64,000 nucleotides of DNA. It comes from Vibrio stylophorae. Lineage in GTDB: Bacteria; Pseudomonadota; Gammaproteobacteria; Enterobacterales; Vibrionaceae. Each line of letters begins with the position of its first letter. Position 1 is the first letter of the stretch. Of the stretch, positions 34,039 to 44,641 are shown piece by piece. The stretch lies in contig NZ_CAKLDI010000001.1 of the NCBI RefSeq assembly GCF_921293875.1, positions 1,799,915 to 1,863,914 on the forward strand, written 5' to 3'. A program made the position numbers and the translations under genes. Under the pieces are notes generated by a model. It did not search any database. It saw only the letters and a list, made by a program, of their open reading frames with translations, and was not told the origin of the DNA.

Positions 34039-35511
34039 TTATTTTGTCGCTGGATCGCTCACAGCAGATGGCAAAACTTCATTGAGCGGCTGCAGGCGTT
34101 CGCCATTTTGCTCATTGAGCCATTCTTGCAATTTCGCGCGCGAAACCTTGACGCTGGCTTTGGCAAGGCTACTTGGCAAGCGGTATACGGCATCTGGGAT
34201 CTTAAAGCTTGGTAGCTTGTCGGTGAGCCACTGCTGCAAGCAAAGTGTCTCAACGTCACCATCCACCTGAACCACGGCCACCGGACGCTTTCCATAGAGA
34301 TCATGCACAATGGGAAGAACAAAGGATTGGCGCACTTCTGGGTGCTGATTTAATAGCTCTTCAATCTCTTCTGGCTGAATATTCTCACCACCTGAGATAA
34401 ACATATTATCCAAGCGTCCGCGAATGGTGATTTCACCATCGTCTTCTTCTGCGAGATCACGTGAGGCAAACCACCCTTGCGGATTAATCGCAGGGAAAAT
34501 CACACCATGGCGATAATAGCCTAAGCACAAGGTTGCGCCGCGCACAAAGACAGTGCCATTAAACAGTTGTAGCTCACGAAATGGTAACACGCGTCCAACG
34601 CTTGGGCTGCCATCGGCACGCTTTAGGGTCACGGTTGATGCCATCTCGGTCATACCATAGCCGACCCAACAGGCAATGCCCAAGGCTTCAGCTTGCGTGG
34701 TCAAATCTGTGGAGATCGCGGCGCCACCAAGCAGCACATGCTTGAGCGTTTGCGTTTGCGGTGGATTCGCCACCACTTGCTTGAGCTGAGTGGGTACCAA
34801 TGAAGCGTGCGTCACGCGCGTCAATTCCGAGAGCACATCGCGGCTATCTGGGATAACCAAACATGCGCCTTTGAGCAGCCAACGCCAAATGATTGCCATG
34901 CCAGACACATGATAAAGCGGCAACGAAAGCAGCCAGCTATCCTCTTTTTCAAAAGGCAGTGCTGAAACCAAACCAGCCGCACTCGCCAAATGATTTTCGA
35001 TGCTATGCACTGCCGCTTTCGGTTTCCCGGTTGAGCCTGAGGTCAGCACCAAAGTCACCGGACGGCTTAACTGCCAAGTCACTGGAATTGGTGATTGCGC
35101 CGTTTTGACTGGGCACTCAGCCAGCGTAATGGGAGTCACACCAACGAATTCGCGATTTTCACCCTCAGGCTGCCAAAGGTGGCGAATTTTCAATTGCGCC
35201 AAATGATGACGCACTTCAGCATCACTAAAACGCGGATTAAGTGCAATAAAACGCGCACCAATACGCATGGTTGCTAAAGCTAACCAAAATTGTGACTCAC
35301 AGTTGTGACACAGTGATGCAACCAATGCATCGCGACCAATGCCTTGCGTCATGAGCCCATGGCTATAGCACTCCACCATTTCATGGACCTGTTGCCAGGT
35401 GTAGTTATGCTCACCGACTTGAAGAGCCACTTCACCATGACGACGCGCCGCCCAGTGCGCCCACGGCCACTGTGCAAAACGATCACGATAGGTTGGAATT
35501 AGCGTTGCCAT
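34039..35511 (-). CDS. menE: o-Succinylbenzoate-CoA ligase
   Basis: 490 aa acyl-adenylate enzyme that makes OSB-CoA from o-succinylbenzoate, CoA and ATP in menaquinone synthesis. Visible motifs are the P-loop LVLTSGSTGKPKA, GYGMTEM (A5), the RGRLDNMFISGGENIQPEEIE stretch and a catalytic-lysine-type C-terminus. It is the last gene of the men set here, following menC with an overlap of 13 nt, so menC and menE are co-translated. RBS AGAGGTGAT just upstream of the ATG at 35511. Confidence 0.95.
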   Translation of the reverse strand: MATLIPTYRDRFAQWPWAHWAARRHGEVALQVGEHNYTWQQVHEMVECYSHGLMTQGIGRDALVASLCHNCESQFWLALATMRIGARFIALNPRFSDAEVRHHLAQLKIRHLWQPEGENREFVGVTPITLAECPVKTAQSPIPVTWQLSRPVTLVLTSGSTGKPKAAVHSIENHLASAAGLVSALPFEKEDSWLLSLPLYHVSGMAIIWRWLLKGACLVIPDSRDVLSELTRVTHASLVPTQLKQVVANPPQTQTLKHVLLGGAAISTDLTTQAEALGIACWVGYGMTEMASTVTLKRADGSPSVGRVLPFRELQLFNGTVFVRGATLCLGYYRHGVIFPAINPQGWFASRDLAEEDDGEITIRGRLDNMFISGGENIQPEEIEELLNQHPEVRQSFVLPIVHDLYGKRPVAVVQVDGDVETLCLQQWLTDKLPSFKIPDAVYRLPSSLAKASVKVSRAKLQEWLNEQNGERLQPLNEVLPSAVSDPATK

Positions 35512-36476
35512 ATCACCTCTTGTAACGATAAATCTTGTAAAGGCAGCGAAGATTCAGGCCAAGCTCGGCCTAATTGCTGTCGAAATAGTTGTAATGTATC
35601 CAGACCAGGGACGGTCATGGGTGTGAACTGTGCGGCCAAGCGAGCCAGTTGTGTGAGTCCCAAACTCGACTCTAAACTGGCGCTGAGCACAGCCTGCATC
35701 CCTGCTGTATGCGCTTGTTGTATCAATGAAATTACGCGCGATACGGAACCAATTAAGGTTGGTTTTATAATGATAGCGCGAACCCAAGGATTCGCCTGCA
35801 CGGTAAAATTCGGCTCACGAACCGACTCATCCCAGGCGATCGCGATGCCATGAATTTCAGCAAAAGCAAGGCTTTGTTCCGGCGTGCGACAGGGCTCTTC
35901 AATAAAATCGATGCGTGCGCGCAGCTCTGGTGCAATATATTTAGCAAATTGCGCCGCTTTGGCTGGTAACCAGGCTCTGTTAGCATCCATACGCAATTGC
36001 AGTTCTGGAACCGCTTCAAGCATCAGATTGGCGATCATGCCATCACGAATCGCTTCATAAAGGCCGACTTTCATTTTGGCGACGCGCTGTCCTGTTTGCC
36101 CAAGACGGGCAATCAGTACATCAGGATCACCGCTACATAAAGGTGCACAGGCATAGTTCCCTTCTGGCTGCAACGCGCCATCTAACTCCATTTGCGCCAT
36201 GGACAAACCAAATGCCACCGATGGATATAGTGCGTCCCAATCATCAGGCCATTGACCGGTTTCCTGCCAATGACTGAGCACCTCAATCGCCTGCGCTTGC
36301 GCCTGTGCCAGCGTTTCTTCACTAAAGCTTGGTAACGGGGCGATTTCCCCCTGCCCTGTGAATCCATTGACAGTTAAGGTCACAATCAAACCATCGCGCT
36401 GACTGAGGCGCTGCTGGCGTAAAATAACGCCGGAGTCCATCTCTAGGCTATAGCGCTGTAACATTGCTTGGCGCAT
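35499..36476 (-). CDS. menC: o-Succinylbenzoate synthase
   Basis: 325 aa, enolase superfamily; dehydrates SHCHC to o-succinylbenzoate. The catalytic lysine motif KMKVG and the metal-binding aspartates/glutamates are visible: RMDANRAW, FIEEP and WDESV, then a late Lys in IIKPTLIG, matching the muconate-lactonising/OSBS layout. The ATG at 36476 has AGGGAA upstream. It is the first gene of the menC-menE pair and begins 236 bp after menB, a gap large enough for a separate promoter. Confidence 0.95.
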   Translation of the reverse strand: MRQAMLQRYSLEMDSGVILRQQRLSQRDGLIVTLTVNGFTGQGEIAPLPSFSEETLAQAQAQAIEVLSHWQETGQWPDDWDALYPSVAFGLSMAQMELDGALQPEGNYACAPLCSGDPDVLIARLGQTGQRVAKMKVGLYEAIRDGMIANLMLEAVPELQLRMDANRAWLPAKAAQFAKYIAPELRARIDFIEEPCRTPEQSLAFAEIHGIAIAWDESVREPNFTVQANPWVRAIIIKPTLIGSVSRVISLIQQAHTAGMQAVLSASLESSLGLTQLARLAAQFTPMTVPGLDTLQLFRQQLGRAWPESSLPLQDLSLQEVIWQR

Positions 36477-36712
36477 TGTGATTCCCTATTCAAATGAAAA
36501 AACACATGGAAAAAACGCATCATAAAAAAGCACGCGGTAACACGAAGGCTCAAATAAGCGCATCACCCAATCCATAGCGGTTTGTTGCCATTCGCAGCGA
36601 TTGATTAGCGATGCGACTTATCGCATTTCATTCGGCTGACAAGTCACTTCCATTGACAAATCGCGTCAATTAACAAATCGTGCCGATGAAATGTCTCAGC
36701 GCAAACCCCAAC

Positions 36713-37579
36713 TTATGGGTTGCGTGGGTACTTATCAAAATCAGGGCGACGTTTTTCATTAAAGGCATTACGCCCTTCTTGCCCCTCTTCTGTCATGTAG
36801 AACATCATGGTGGCGTTGCCAGCAAGCTCTTGTAAGCCCGCTTGACCGTCACAATCGGCGTTAAGCGCCGCTTTTAAGCAGCGAAGTGCCATCGGGCTGT
36901 GTTGCAAGACTTCGCGACACCAACGAATGGTTTCACGCTCAAGCTCCGCGTAGGGCACGACATGATTCACAAGGCCCATATCCAAGGCTTCTTGTGCATC
37001 GTAAAAACGGCATAGGAACCAAATTTCACGCGCTTTCTTTTGACCGACAATGCGCGCCATATAGGATGCGCCCCAACCACCATCAAAAGAGCCCACTTTC
37101 GGGCCAGTTTGCCCAAATTGCGCGTTATCCGCAGCGATAGTCAAATCACACATCATGTGCAGCACATGACCACCACCCACAGCGTAACCAGCCACAGCTG
37201 CGATCACAGGTTTTGGACAGGTACGAATTTGGCGTTGGAAGTCCAACACATTGAGGTGATGCGTGCCTTCATCATCGCGATAGCCGCCGTAATCACCACG
37301 AATTTTCTGATCGCCGCCAGAACAAAAAGCATGTTCGCCTTGGCCGGTCAGGACAATAACCCCAACTTTGGCATCATAGCGAGCGTCATTGAGCGCTTGA
37401 ATCATCTCATTGACCGTTTGTGGGCGAAAAGCGTTACGGACTTCTGGACGGTTGATGGTGATTTTGGCAATGCCATCGTCACTCTTGTGATAAAGAATAT
37501 CTTCAAACTGTGCTGAACAATCTTGCCAGTTGACCGGAGCATAGAGCTCCGCTTCAGTTCTTCCTACGGTCTTTGCCAT
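36713..37579 (-). CDS. menB: 1,4-Dihydroxy-2-naphthoyl-CoA synthase
   Basis: 288 aa crotonase-fold enzyme that closes the second ring to give DHNA-CoA. Characteristic segments are [73 protein letters not shown] and the C-terminal [21 protein letters not shown] end, which matches MenB well. It acts as a hexamer in the cytoplasm. It follows menH with 4 nt between, so it is in the same operon as menF, menD and menH. Confidence 0.97.
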   Translation of the reverse strand: MAKTVGRTEAELYAPVNWQDCSAQFEDILYHKSDDGIAKITINRPEVRNAFRPQTVNEMIQALNDARYDAKVGVIVLTGQGEHAFCSGGDQKIRGDYGGYRDDEGTHHLNVLDFQRQIRTCPKPVIAAVAGYAVGGGHVLHMMCDLTIAADNAQFGQTGPKVGSFDGGWGASYMARIVGQKKAREIWFLCRFYDAQEALDMGLVNHVVPYAELERETIRWCREVLQHSPMALRCLKAALNADCDGQAGLQELAGNATMMFYMTEEGQEGRNAFNEKRRPDFDKYPRNP

Positions 37580-37583
37580 GGTT

Positions 37584-38402
37584 TTATTCCACTTGATTCA
37601 AAATTTGCATCATGCGCGCAGCAAATGCTCGGGGCTGCTGCTGATGTGTGTTATGGCCGGCTTTGGCAATGGTGTGGCAATGCCAGCCTGACTGCTGTGC
37701 GAGCTGCTGCGCCAAAGCCATAAATTTATCATCTTGCGCGCCCACCAAATAATGAGTCTTGAGATCGCTTGGCCAGTGCAAACGCCAGTCTGGCTGTTTA
37801 GCAAGCGAGCATTGTCGCATCATCATCGCCAATGACGGACCATGATTCTCGGCGCGCAGGGCGATGAGCTTACCACGCTGGCGGCGATTGAGCGATGCAA
37901 ATACCCCTTGCTGATACCAATCATCCAGCACTTGCGCCAATGGCTCTGACTCAAATCGATGTGCCCACGCTTGATCGTGATGCCAACGCGCGGGTCGCTC
38001 AGCACTCTCCGTTAAACCAGGATGACCGGCTTCAAGCATCACCCCAAGCAGTCCCGCGTCTTGGCTTTGGCTGCGAACGGCATATTGCATGGCCAATCGC
38101 GCGCCAAGCGAATAACCCACCAGCCAATATTCACGCACCCCACAATAGTTAATAGTGCGTTTAATGGCATCACAAATCTGCGCCATATCCCAGCGGGCTT
38201 CGGCATCATTGGGGTCGAGCAACGGCGAGCGACCATGACCCGGTAAATCAATCGCCAATACCGGCTGATTGACTGGTAAATGCTCAATGGTGCGATGCCA
38301 GTCGTGGCTTGAGCCGAGAAAACCATGGATCAGCACCAATACCGGGCGCTGATTGAGATGATTACCAAAAACTTCGCAAGCAAGGCGAGGCGCTTTACTC
38401 AT
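37584..38402 (-). CDS. menH: SHCHC synthase (2-succinyl-6-hydroxy-2,4-cyclohexadiene-1-carboxylate synthase)
   Basis: 272 aa alpha/beta-hydrolase that eliminates pyruvate from SEPHCHC. The oxyanion-hole motif is [10 protein letters not shown], the nucleophile elbow [10 protein letters not shown] carries Ser, an Asp is available in VGAQDDKFM, and the catalytic His is in [11 protein letters not shown]. Ser-Asp-His are therefore all visible. The ATG at 38402 has GGAGA 6 nt upstream; the frame extends 10 residues further but without a site. It starts 10 nt after the menD stop. Confidence 0.93.
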   Translation of the reverse strand: MSKAPRLACEVFGNHLNQRPVLVLIHGFLGSSHDWHRTIEHLPVNQPVLAIDLPGHGRSPLLDPNDAEARWDMAQICDAIKRTINYCGVREYWLVGYSLGARLAMQYAVRSQSQDAGLLGVMLEAGHPGLTESAERPARWHHDQAWAHRFESEPLAQVLDDWYQQGVFASLNRRQRGKLIALRAENHGPSLAMMMRQCSLAKQPDWRLHWPSDLKTHYLVGAQDDKFMALAQQLAQQSGWHCHTIAKAGHNTHQQQPRAFAARMMQILNQVE

Positions 38403-38412
38403 ATCGTCTCCG

Positions 38413-40158
38413 TTACAGCTCGTCACCCGCAAGGCGCTGGTTCAATGAATTGATGGCGCGCACTGCACTTTGCGGCGCAGTTTGCAGCTCAGCAATCAGC
38501 GTTTGTTGACGGCTCATGGCTTTTTCAAAGAGCTCGGCAAGCTCACTTCTAAGCTCAAAACTTTGATAGCCCAGCTGGAACATACGCGCAGCAAACTCAA
38601 AATGAAGACCATGGGGCATTTGATAAAGCTGCTCTTTGGCATCGATATCCACCGGAAGGAGATCAAAAATCGCGCCGCCATCATTATTGGTCACCAACAC
38701 CAACAGCGGTGCACTCACCTGTTTCAACAAAGCCAGTGAGTTCAGATCATAAAGCATTGAAGTATCGCCAAGGATTAAACACATTGGCTTTTGGCGTGCG
38801 CGCTGTACCCCAGTGGCCGTGGCAATCAGGCCATCGATACCCGATGCACCGCGATTGGTAAAGACTTGTCCCTCACCTTTGGCCTGCACTTGCCCCACTT
38901 TGTCGAGTAAACGCACCATCAGGCTATTGCCGATAAATAAATCACAATCTTCAGGTAGATGCTGGCAAAGCTCTGCGGCGAGCATCAACTCATCACAGCG
39001 ACCTTGCTGCCAAGGTAGATTTTGCTGCACCAACTGCGCCTGCTCTTTTAGGCTATCCGCCCAGCCACTGCCACCATTAGCACGGGCTTGTTGCTGCATG
39101 ATTTGTAGCTGAACGTCGATATCACCAATCAGATGCACGCCCGGCAAATGATCTGGATCAAGCTGACCTGATTGCGAAGTGAGTCGCCACTGACTTTGCC
39201 ATGGCTGCATCGCAATCCACTGCATCAAATTTTTAGAAACCAAACGCGCGCCGCACTGCACCACCACTTCCGCCTTATTGAGCAACAACTCATTTTGACT
39301 CAGTGGTAACCAAGCATCGAAACTATGCCACTCTGAACTGGTATTGGCTTGTACATCCGCCAGCACAGGCCAACCCAATTGTTCAGCGAGTGCCGTGGCG
39401 GCTTTAGCTTGTGCCGGAGATATTTGCCCCAGCACCATCACCCCACGCTGGCCACTGGCTTGTTGCCAACGCGCTTTGAGCGATTCAGACCAAATCACCT
39501 TACGCTCACATTGGTGCTCAATGTAAAGTGCACGGGTTTCATCATCGAGCCATGGGTCGATGGGTGTTAAATATTCACGGCGCTCAGCACGCTGCTGCTG
39601 CCACAGACCATCATTGCAATAAAGCGGCTCGGCAAAGGGGCAGTTTAAATGCACTGCACCACCCTGCTGGCGCTGCGCTGCCATGGCCTTGTCCACTTCA
39701 CTTAGTAACCACTGCGGCGCAATTTGCTCATTGGCCGTTGGCAGTAGTGCGCGATGACAAACTTGGCTTTGAAATAGATCGGTTTGCACAATGGCTTGAT
39801 TGGCGCCGCAGTCAATGAGTTCGGCAGGACGATCGGCGGTCAACAATAACAAGGGCTCGCCCGTTAGTTTGGCCTCACATACCGCGGGCATTAAATTGGC
39901 CACTGCCGTCCCCGAGGTGACAATCACAGCAACCGGTGTTGCACTGGCTTTGGCCAGACCCAAGGCTAAAAATCCCAAACCACGCTCATCAAAATGGGTA
40001 TGAATGGTTATGCGCTGCGCTTGCGCCAAATCATAGGCTGCCATGGTCAGCGGCGTCGAGCGAGAGCCCGGCGCAATACAGACATGATGAACCCCATTTC
40101 GCACACACTCTTCGAGAAGTAGTTGTGCCCAAATTCGGTTGATTACAGCTTGTTTCAT
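38413..40158 (-). CDS. menD: SEPHCHC synthase
   Basis: 581 aa thiamine-diphosphate enzyme that condenses isochorismate with 2-oxoglutarate. The start HHVCIAPGSRSTPLTMAA and HFDERGLGFLALGLAKA (Glu for ThDP activation) are diagnostic of MenD. The ThDP-binding segment GDTSMLYDLNSLALL and VTNNDGGAIFDLLP appears in the C-terminal domain. The ATG at 40158 has AAGGA upstream and lies only 2 nt after menF, so the two are tightly coupled. Confidence 0.97.
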   Translation of the reverse strand: MKQAVINRIWAQLLLEECVRNGVHHVCIAPGSRSTPLTMAAYDLAQAQRITIHTHFDERGLGFLALGLAKASATPVAVIVTSGTAVANLMPAVCEAKLTGEPLLLLTADRPAELIDCGANQAIVQTDLFQSQVCHRALLPTANEQIAPQWLLSEVDKAMAAQRQQGGAVHLNCPFAEPLYCNDGLWQQQRAERREYLTPIDPWLDDETRALYIEHQCERKVIWSESLKARWQQASGQRGVMVLGQISPAQAKAATALAEQLGWPVLADVQANTSSEWHSFDAWLPLSQNELLLNKAEVVVQCGARLVSKNLMQWIAMQPWQSQWRLTSQSGQLDPDHLPGVHLIGDIDVQLQIMQQQARANGGSGWADSLKEQAQLVQQNLPWQQGRCDELMLAAELCQHLPEDCDLFIGNSLMVRLLDKVGQVQAKGEGQVFTNRGASGIDGLIATATGVQRARQKPMCLILGDTSMLYDLNSLALLKQVSAPLLVLVTNNDGGAIFDLLPVDIDAKEQLYQMPHGLHFEFAARMFQLGYQSFELRSELAELFEKAMSRQQTLIAELQTAPQSAVRAINSLNQRLAGDEL

Positions 40159-40160
40159 GG

Positions 40161-41456
40161 TTATTCCTTGCTTACTGAGGCATCAGCAAAAAGTCGTAAT
40201 AAAGTTGCCGTTTTTCGTTCTAATTCTTGCCATTCACTGTCGGCATCTGAGCCCGGCACAATGCCGGCGCCCGCATAAAGCTCTACGGTGTTGTCACAAA
40301 TTTGGGCGCTGCGAATGGCAACGCAAAATTCGCTACGCGCGGCGCTCAAATAGCCCACAGCACCGCTATACCAGCCCCGAGTAAAAGGCTCATGCTCAGC
40401 GATAAACGCTTTGGCTTGTGCACGAGGCAACCCAGCCACTGCGGCGGTCGGATGAAGGCGGGAAAGTAAATTGGCATCACAGATATTGGCATGACACTGC
40501 GCCGTAATTGGGCGCTTGAGATGTTGCACCTTGGCAAGGCGCACCAAGCTAGGGGAAGACGCCACATGAAATTCATCCACAGCATCTTCAAGGCTGGCCG
40601 CGATATCATCCACCACCAGCTGATTTTCATAGATATTTTTTGCGTCATTGAGCAGCCAACTTGCCAGCTCGCTGTCTTGCTCGGCGTTATCGCCTCGGCC
40701 AATGGTTCCGGCCAAAGCTTCAGTATAAAGCGTGTGATCACGGCGCATAAAAAGCCGCTCTGGGGTCGAGCCAATAAAACCATGGCTCAGATCAAGCGCC
40801 AGCATAAAGTGAATGCTATTGGGGTTGGCGCGTCGGCTGGCTTGAATAATTTGCGCGGGACGTACAGGCTCAGACAATTGCACCTGCGTTTTACGCGCCA
40901 GTACCACTTTGGCCAATGACCCTTGGGCAATGGCATCCAAGGCTTGGGTGACCTGCGCCTGCCATTGTGGCTGTTGTGGCGCATGAGACATCGCAACGCG
41001 TTTGGCGCGAAGCGGCATCAGTTCGCGGCGATCATTAAGCTGCGAAAGCAACTCTAGCGATAGCGCAGGTTGCTCGTTCAGATTGACCAATAACTGCCAA
41101 GACTCACCAAATCGACAGAGTTCAACCGCGGGTAGGAAAAAGAAACCTTGCTGAGCATTCTCATGCGCATCAAAAGGCAAACCGCCCCAAATGCGCTGCG
41201 GTGCAATTAATGCGGCTTGCGCCTGTTCAGGACTGGTGTATTTGGCCAGTGCGCCGAGTGCAACGATCTCCTCGGCACCATCACGCGATTGCCAATAAAA
41301 TTTAGGAAAAACGGGCTGCGCGGCAAGCCATTCAATCGCATCAAAATCATCGGCTAGCTGTAGTGAGCGAGCCAATTGGCGTGGCGATTGAAGGCGCGCA
41401 TCATCACAAAGATGTTGCAGTTCGCAATTCAAGGACTCAAGGGCTGAATACAACAC
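40161..41456 (-). CDS. menF: Isochorismate synthase
   Basis: About 431 aa chorismate-binding enzyme, the entry step of menaquinone synthesis. Motifs of the family are KVVLARKTQVQL, HFMLALDLSHGFIGSTPERLF, EALAGTIGRG, ENQLVVDDIAASLE, HPTAAVAGLPRAQA and RGWYSGAVGYLS. The open frame extends to 41567 but that extension is not MenF-like. A GTG at 41456 with AAGG 9 nt upstream gives the family's usual length. It is the first gene of the operon, divergent from alaA. Confidence 0.94.
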   Translation of the reverse strand: MLYSALESLNCELQHLCDDARLQSPRQLARSLQLADDFDAIEWLAAQPVFPKFYWQSRDGAEEIVALGALAKYTSPEQAQAALIAPQRIWGGLPFDAHENAQQGFFFLPAVELCRFGESWQLLVNLNEQPALSLELLSQLNDRRELMPLRAKRVAMSHAPQQPQWQAQVTQALDAIAQGSLAKVVLARKTQVQLSEPVRPAQIIQASRRANPNSIHFMLALDLSHGFIGSTPERLFMRRDHTLYTEALAGTIGRGDNAEQDSELASWLLNDAKNIYENQLVVDDIAASLEDAVDEFHVASSPSLVRLAKVQHLKRPITAQCHANICDANLLSRLHPTAAVAGLPRAQAKAFIAEHEPFTRGWYSGAVGYLSAARSEFCVAIRSAQICDNTVELYAGAGIVPGSDADSEWQELERKTATLLRLFADASVSKE

Positions 41457-41730
41457 AGTGATAGACCTTATGATATTGTCAATTCTCGGCCACTTATGAA
41501 GTCGAGCGTTTCTCAAAAAACGCCCTATCTTACCCCAGTTTCTAACAACGAGGAAAATGGGCCGCAACTTTCCCCCACAGCGCCACTGTCAACTGCGGAA
41601 AATTCGTACTTTTTTTACGACCTTAACACTCTGCTATATTGCTAATTTAAAGACTTCGTGTAACGTGTTCAAAGACAATCTGGGGAATAAAAACGGACGC
41701 GCCCCAGCGTTCAGATTACAGGAACCTCTC

Positions 41731-42945
41731 ATGCACAACATTCCAATGTCATCCAAATTAAACAATGTCTGCTATGACATTCGCGGACCTGTTCTTAAGG
41801 AAGCAAAACGCCTTGAGGATGAAGGCAATCAAATCATCAAGCTCAATATTGGTAACCCCGCCCCATTTGGTTTTGATGCCCCGGATGAAATTTTGGTGGA
41901 CGTGATTCGTAATTTGCCAACCTCACAAGGCTATTGCGATTCCAAAGGGATTTACTCAGCGCGCAAAGCTGTGGTGCAGCACTATCAAAAATTGGGGCTT
42001 CGCAGCCTTGATGTTGAAGATGTCTATATCGGTAATGGTGCCTCTGAGCTCATCGTTATGGCGATGCAAGCACTGCTCAACGCAGGTGATGAAATGCTGG
42101 TTCCTGCGCCAGATTACCCGCTATGGACTGCAGCGGTGAACCTAGCCGGTGGTAAAGCGGTACACTACATTTGTGATGAGCAAGCCAATTGGTATCCCGA
42201 CCTTGATGATATCAAGGCAAAAATCAGCAAAAATACCAAAGGGATTGTGCTGATTAACCCCAATAACCCAACAGGCGCTGTCTACAGCCGTGATTTTCTT
42301 TTAGAGATCGTGGAAATTGCACGCCAAAATAACCTCATCATCTTTGCAGACGAGATCTACGATAAGATTTTGTACGATGGTGCCACGCACACCTCACTTT
42401 GCACCTTGTCTGATGATGTGCTGACCGTGACCTTTAACGGCCTATCAAAAGCCTATCGCGTTTGTGGTTTCCGCTCTGGCTGGATGTTTGTCTCAGGTCC
42501 AACGCGCAATGCTCGCGAATATATTGAAGGGCTCAATTTGCTTGCATCCATGCGTTTGTGCGCCAACGTGCCGATGCAACACGCAGTACAAACAGCGCTC
42601 GGCGGTTATCAAAGCATTAATGAGCTGATTTTACCGGGCGGTCGCTTGCTTGAGCAGCGCAATAAAACCGTAGAGTTGCTGAACCAAATTCCAGGGGTCT
42701 CTTGTGTCAAACCACAGGGCGCACTTTATGTATTCCCGAAATTGGATATCAAAAAGTTCAATATTCACAACGATGTGAAATTTGTTCATGACTTCCTGCT
42801 ACAAGAGAAAGTACTGCTCGTGCAAGGCACTGGCTTTAACTGGCATGCGCCGGATCACTTCCGCATCGTGACCTTGCCTTCAGTGGATCTCCTTGAAACG
42901 GCCATTGGCCGCTTAGAGCGCTTTTTGCATACCTATCGTCAATAA
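41731..42945 (+). CDS. alaA: Glutamate-pyruvate aminotransferase AlaA
   Basis: 404 aa, essentially the length of E. coli AlaA (YfbQ). Class I/II PLP aminotransferase: INPNNPTGAVYS, FADEIYDKI, the PLP lysine in GLSKAYRVCGFRSGW, and the FRIVTLP Arg. The N-terminal SSKLNNVCYDIRGPVLKEA is AlaA-specific. It interconverts pyruvate and alanine with glutamate. The ATG at 41731 has AGGA upstream; the open frame starts earlier (41557) but that extension is not protein-like. It is divergent from menF and has a terminator at 42976. Confidence 0.95.
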   Translation: MHNIPMSSKLNNVCYDIRGPVLKEAKRLEDEGNQIIKLNIGNPAPFGFDAPDEILVDVIRNLPTSQGYCDSKGIYSARKAVVQHYQKLGLRSLDVEDVYIGNGASELIVMAMQALLNAGDEMLVPAPDYPLWTAAVNLAGGKAVHYICDEQANWYPDLDDIKAKISKNTKGIVLINPNNPTGAVYSRDFLLEIVEIARQNNLIIFADEIYDKILYDGATHTSLCTLSDDVLTVTFNGLSKAYRVCGFRSGWMFVSGPTRNAREYIEGLNLLASMRLCANVPMQHAVQTALGGYQSINELILPGGRLLEQRNKTVELLNQIPGVSCVKPQGALYVFPKLDIKKFNIHNDVKFVHDFLLQEKVLLVQGTGFNWHAPDHFRIVTLPSVDLLETAIGRLERFLHTYRQ

Positions 42946-42975
42946 AATACGCGTCAATAACACATGCTGTGATCA

Positions 42976-42997
42976 CAAGAGCGCTTCGGCGCTCTTG
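42976..42997 (+). terminator. Terminator of alaA
   Basis: Perfect 9-bp stem CAAGAGCGC / GCGCTCTTG with a TTCG tetraloop; TTGTTT follows. Confidence 0.85.
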
Positions 42998-43118
42998 TTG
43001 TTTATAGCGCTCACATATTTTATGCAGCCAAAATCAACCACCTCGAATGACACTTGCCTAATTCAGCAAGATGGGTATAACTAATTGGAGTTCATGCGGT
43101 ATTTCAAGGAGTCTGGCC

Positions 43119-44465
43119 ATGACCTGTATCGATAATCAGCTTTTTGCCCAGCGTCTTAGCCAAGAGCAAAAACAGCGTCGCAACGATCAACGCAGCCCTT
43201 TTGCGCGCGACCGTGCGAGAATTCTCCACTCCGCCGCCTTTCGCCGCTTACAAGCAAAAACCCAAATTCATGGCGTTGGCGCTGGCGATTTTTTTCGAAC
43301 CCGCCTCACCCACTCCATTGAAACGGCGCAAATTGGTACAGGTATCGTCAACACATTACGGCTCAAGCATCCCGAGCAAGCCGAGCTACTGCCAAGTTTT
43401 AGCTTAATTGAAAGCCTGTGCTTAGCGCACGATATCGGCCATCCACCTTTTGGTCATGGCGGAGAAACCGCGCTGAACTATATGATGCGCGATCACGGCG
43501 GCTTTGAGGGCAACGCACAAACTTTTCGTATTGTGACCAAGTTGGAGCCCTATACCGAGCACCATGGCATGAACCTCACGCGGCGCACCTTATTGGGACT
43601 AATTAAATACCCAACCCTCATCTCAAGGGCCGCAGCCAAACAGCAACCTGAGCCTGTCGATCATTTTCGCCGCCTCCAAGCCGAACGCTGGCTACCTGCA
43701 AAGGGTATTTACGATCAAGACCAAAGCCAATTTACTTGGGTGCTCAGCCCCTTTAGCGACGCTGATCAACAGCAATTTTGCACCTTTCGCGCACATGAAG
43801 GTGATACTTACAAACCGGAGAAAACGCAGTTTAAATCCCTTGATTGCGCAATCATGGAGCTTGCCGATGACATCGCCTACGGGGTCCATGATTTAGAAGA
43901 TGCAATCGTGATGGGCATTGTCCATCGCAGTCAGTGGCAATCTGCGGTGATGCCCAAATTGGCAGACTTAGAGGATCCTTGGTTTGTGCAGCATTTAAGC
44001 TCGCTTACCGACCAGCTTTTTTCAGAGCGACATTTTGAGCGTAAAGATGCCATTGGCGCCATCGTCAATGGATTAATCACTGATATTCGTCTTTGTCAGA
44101 CACCCGCAATCAACGCCTTTGACCATCCTCTTTTGGCGACCACTGCCAAGCTTTCAGCACCGATGCAAACCTTGCTCGATACGCTCAAGCAGTTTGTCTC
44201 TAGCTATGTGATTCAGCGCCATGAAAACCAGCTGATTGAATACAAGGGCCAACAATTGGTGATGGCGCTCTTTGATGCACTCAGTGCCGACCCACTACGT
44301 CTATTACCACAAAATACCAAACAGCGTTGGCAACAAGCCCAAGAAGCAGGTGATTCAGGTTATCGCGTCATTTGTGATTATATTGCCGGTATGACCGATG
44401 GCTATGCGCAGCATCTTTACCAGCAATTATTCAGCCCTGACTCCATGCCTAACTTTCATTTCTAA
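43119..44465 (+). CDS. dGTPase family HD hydrolase
   Basis: 448 aa. The family signature is present: RSPFARDRARILHSAAFRRLQAKTQIHG, TRLTHSIETAQIG and the HD motif AHDIGHPPFGHGGE, then ELADDIAYGVHDLEDA. These supply the metal-binding H..HD..D. Members cleave dNTPs to nucleoside and triphosphate, and some act against phage by draining dNTPs; E. coli Dgt is larger (505 aa). I assign the family, not the dGTP specificity. The ATG at 43119 has AAGGAG 8 nt upstream. It follows alaA, and the GGDEF genes come next. Confidence 0.88.
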   Translation: MTCIDNQLFAQRLSQEQKQRRNDQRSPFARDRARILHSAAFRRLQAKTQIHGVGAGDFFRTRLTHSIETAQIGTGIVNTLRLKHPEQAELLPSFSLIESLCLAHDIGHPPFGHGGETALNYMMRDHGGFEGNAQTFRIVTKLEPYTEHHGMNLTRRTLLGLIKYPTLISRAAAKQQPEPVDHFRRLQAERWLPAKGIYDQDQSQFTWVLSPFSDADQQQFCTFRAHEGDTYKPEKTQFKSLDCAIMELADDIAYGVHDLEDAIVMGIVHRSQWQSAVMPKLADLEDPWFVQHLSSLTDQLFSERHFERKDAIGAIVNGLITDIRLCQTPAINAFDHPLLATTAKLSAPMQTLLDTLKQFVSSYVIQRHENQLIEYKGQQLVMALFDALSADPLRLLPQNTKQRWQQAQEAGDSGYRVICDYIAGMTDGYAQHLYQQLFSPDSMPNFHF

Positions 44466-44641
44466 ACTTTCATTTCCAATAAAGCCACATGCAACCTTGA
44501 TAAAACAGGCACAAGGTCGCAATTGGTGCAAAAAAAGCCAAATAAACGTGATTTAAAACAGTATTTTATGCTACGTCGATAGCCGCTATGACACCATCAC
44601 AGTAAAGTAACGGTATCAACTTCATTTCGACTGATATCTAT

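Noticed and set aside
41457-41567. N-terminal extension of menF to the first ATG
   Set aside because: These 37 codons are not MenF-like and overlap the alaA-menF divergent promoter; the GTG at 41456 with AAGG gives the family length.
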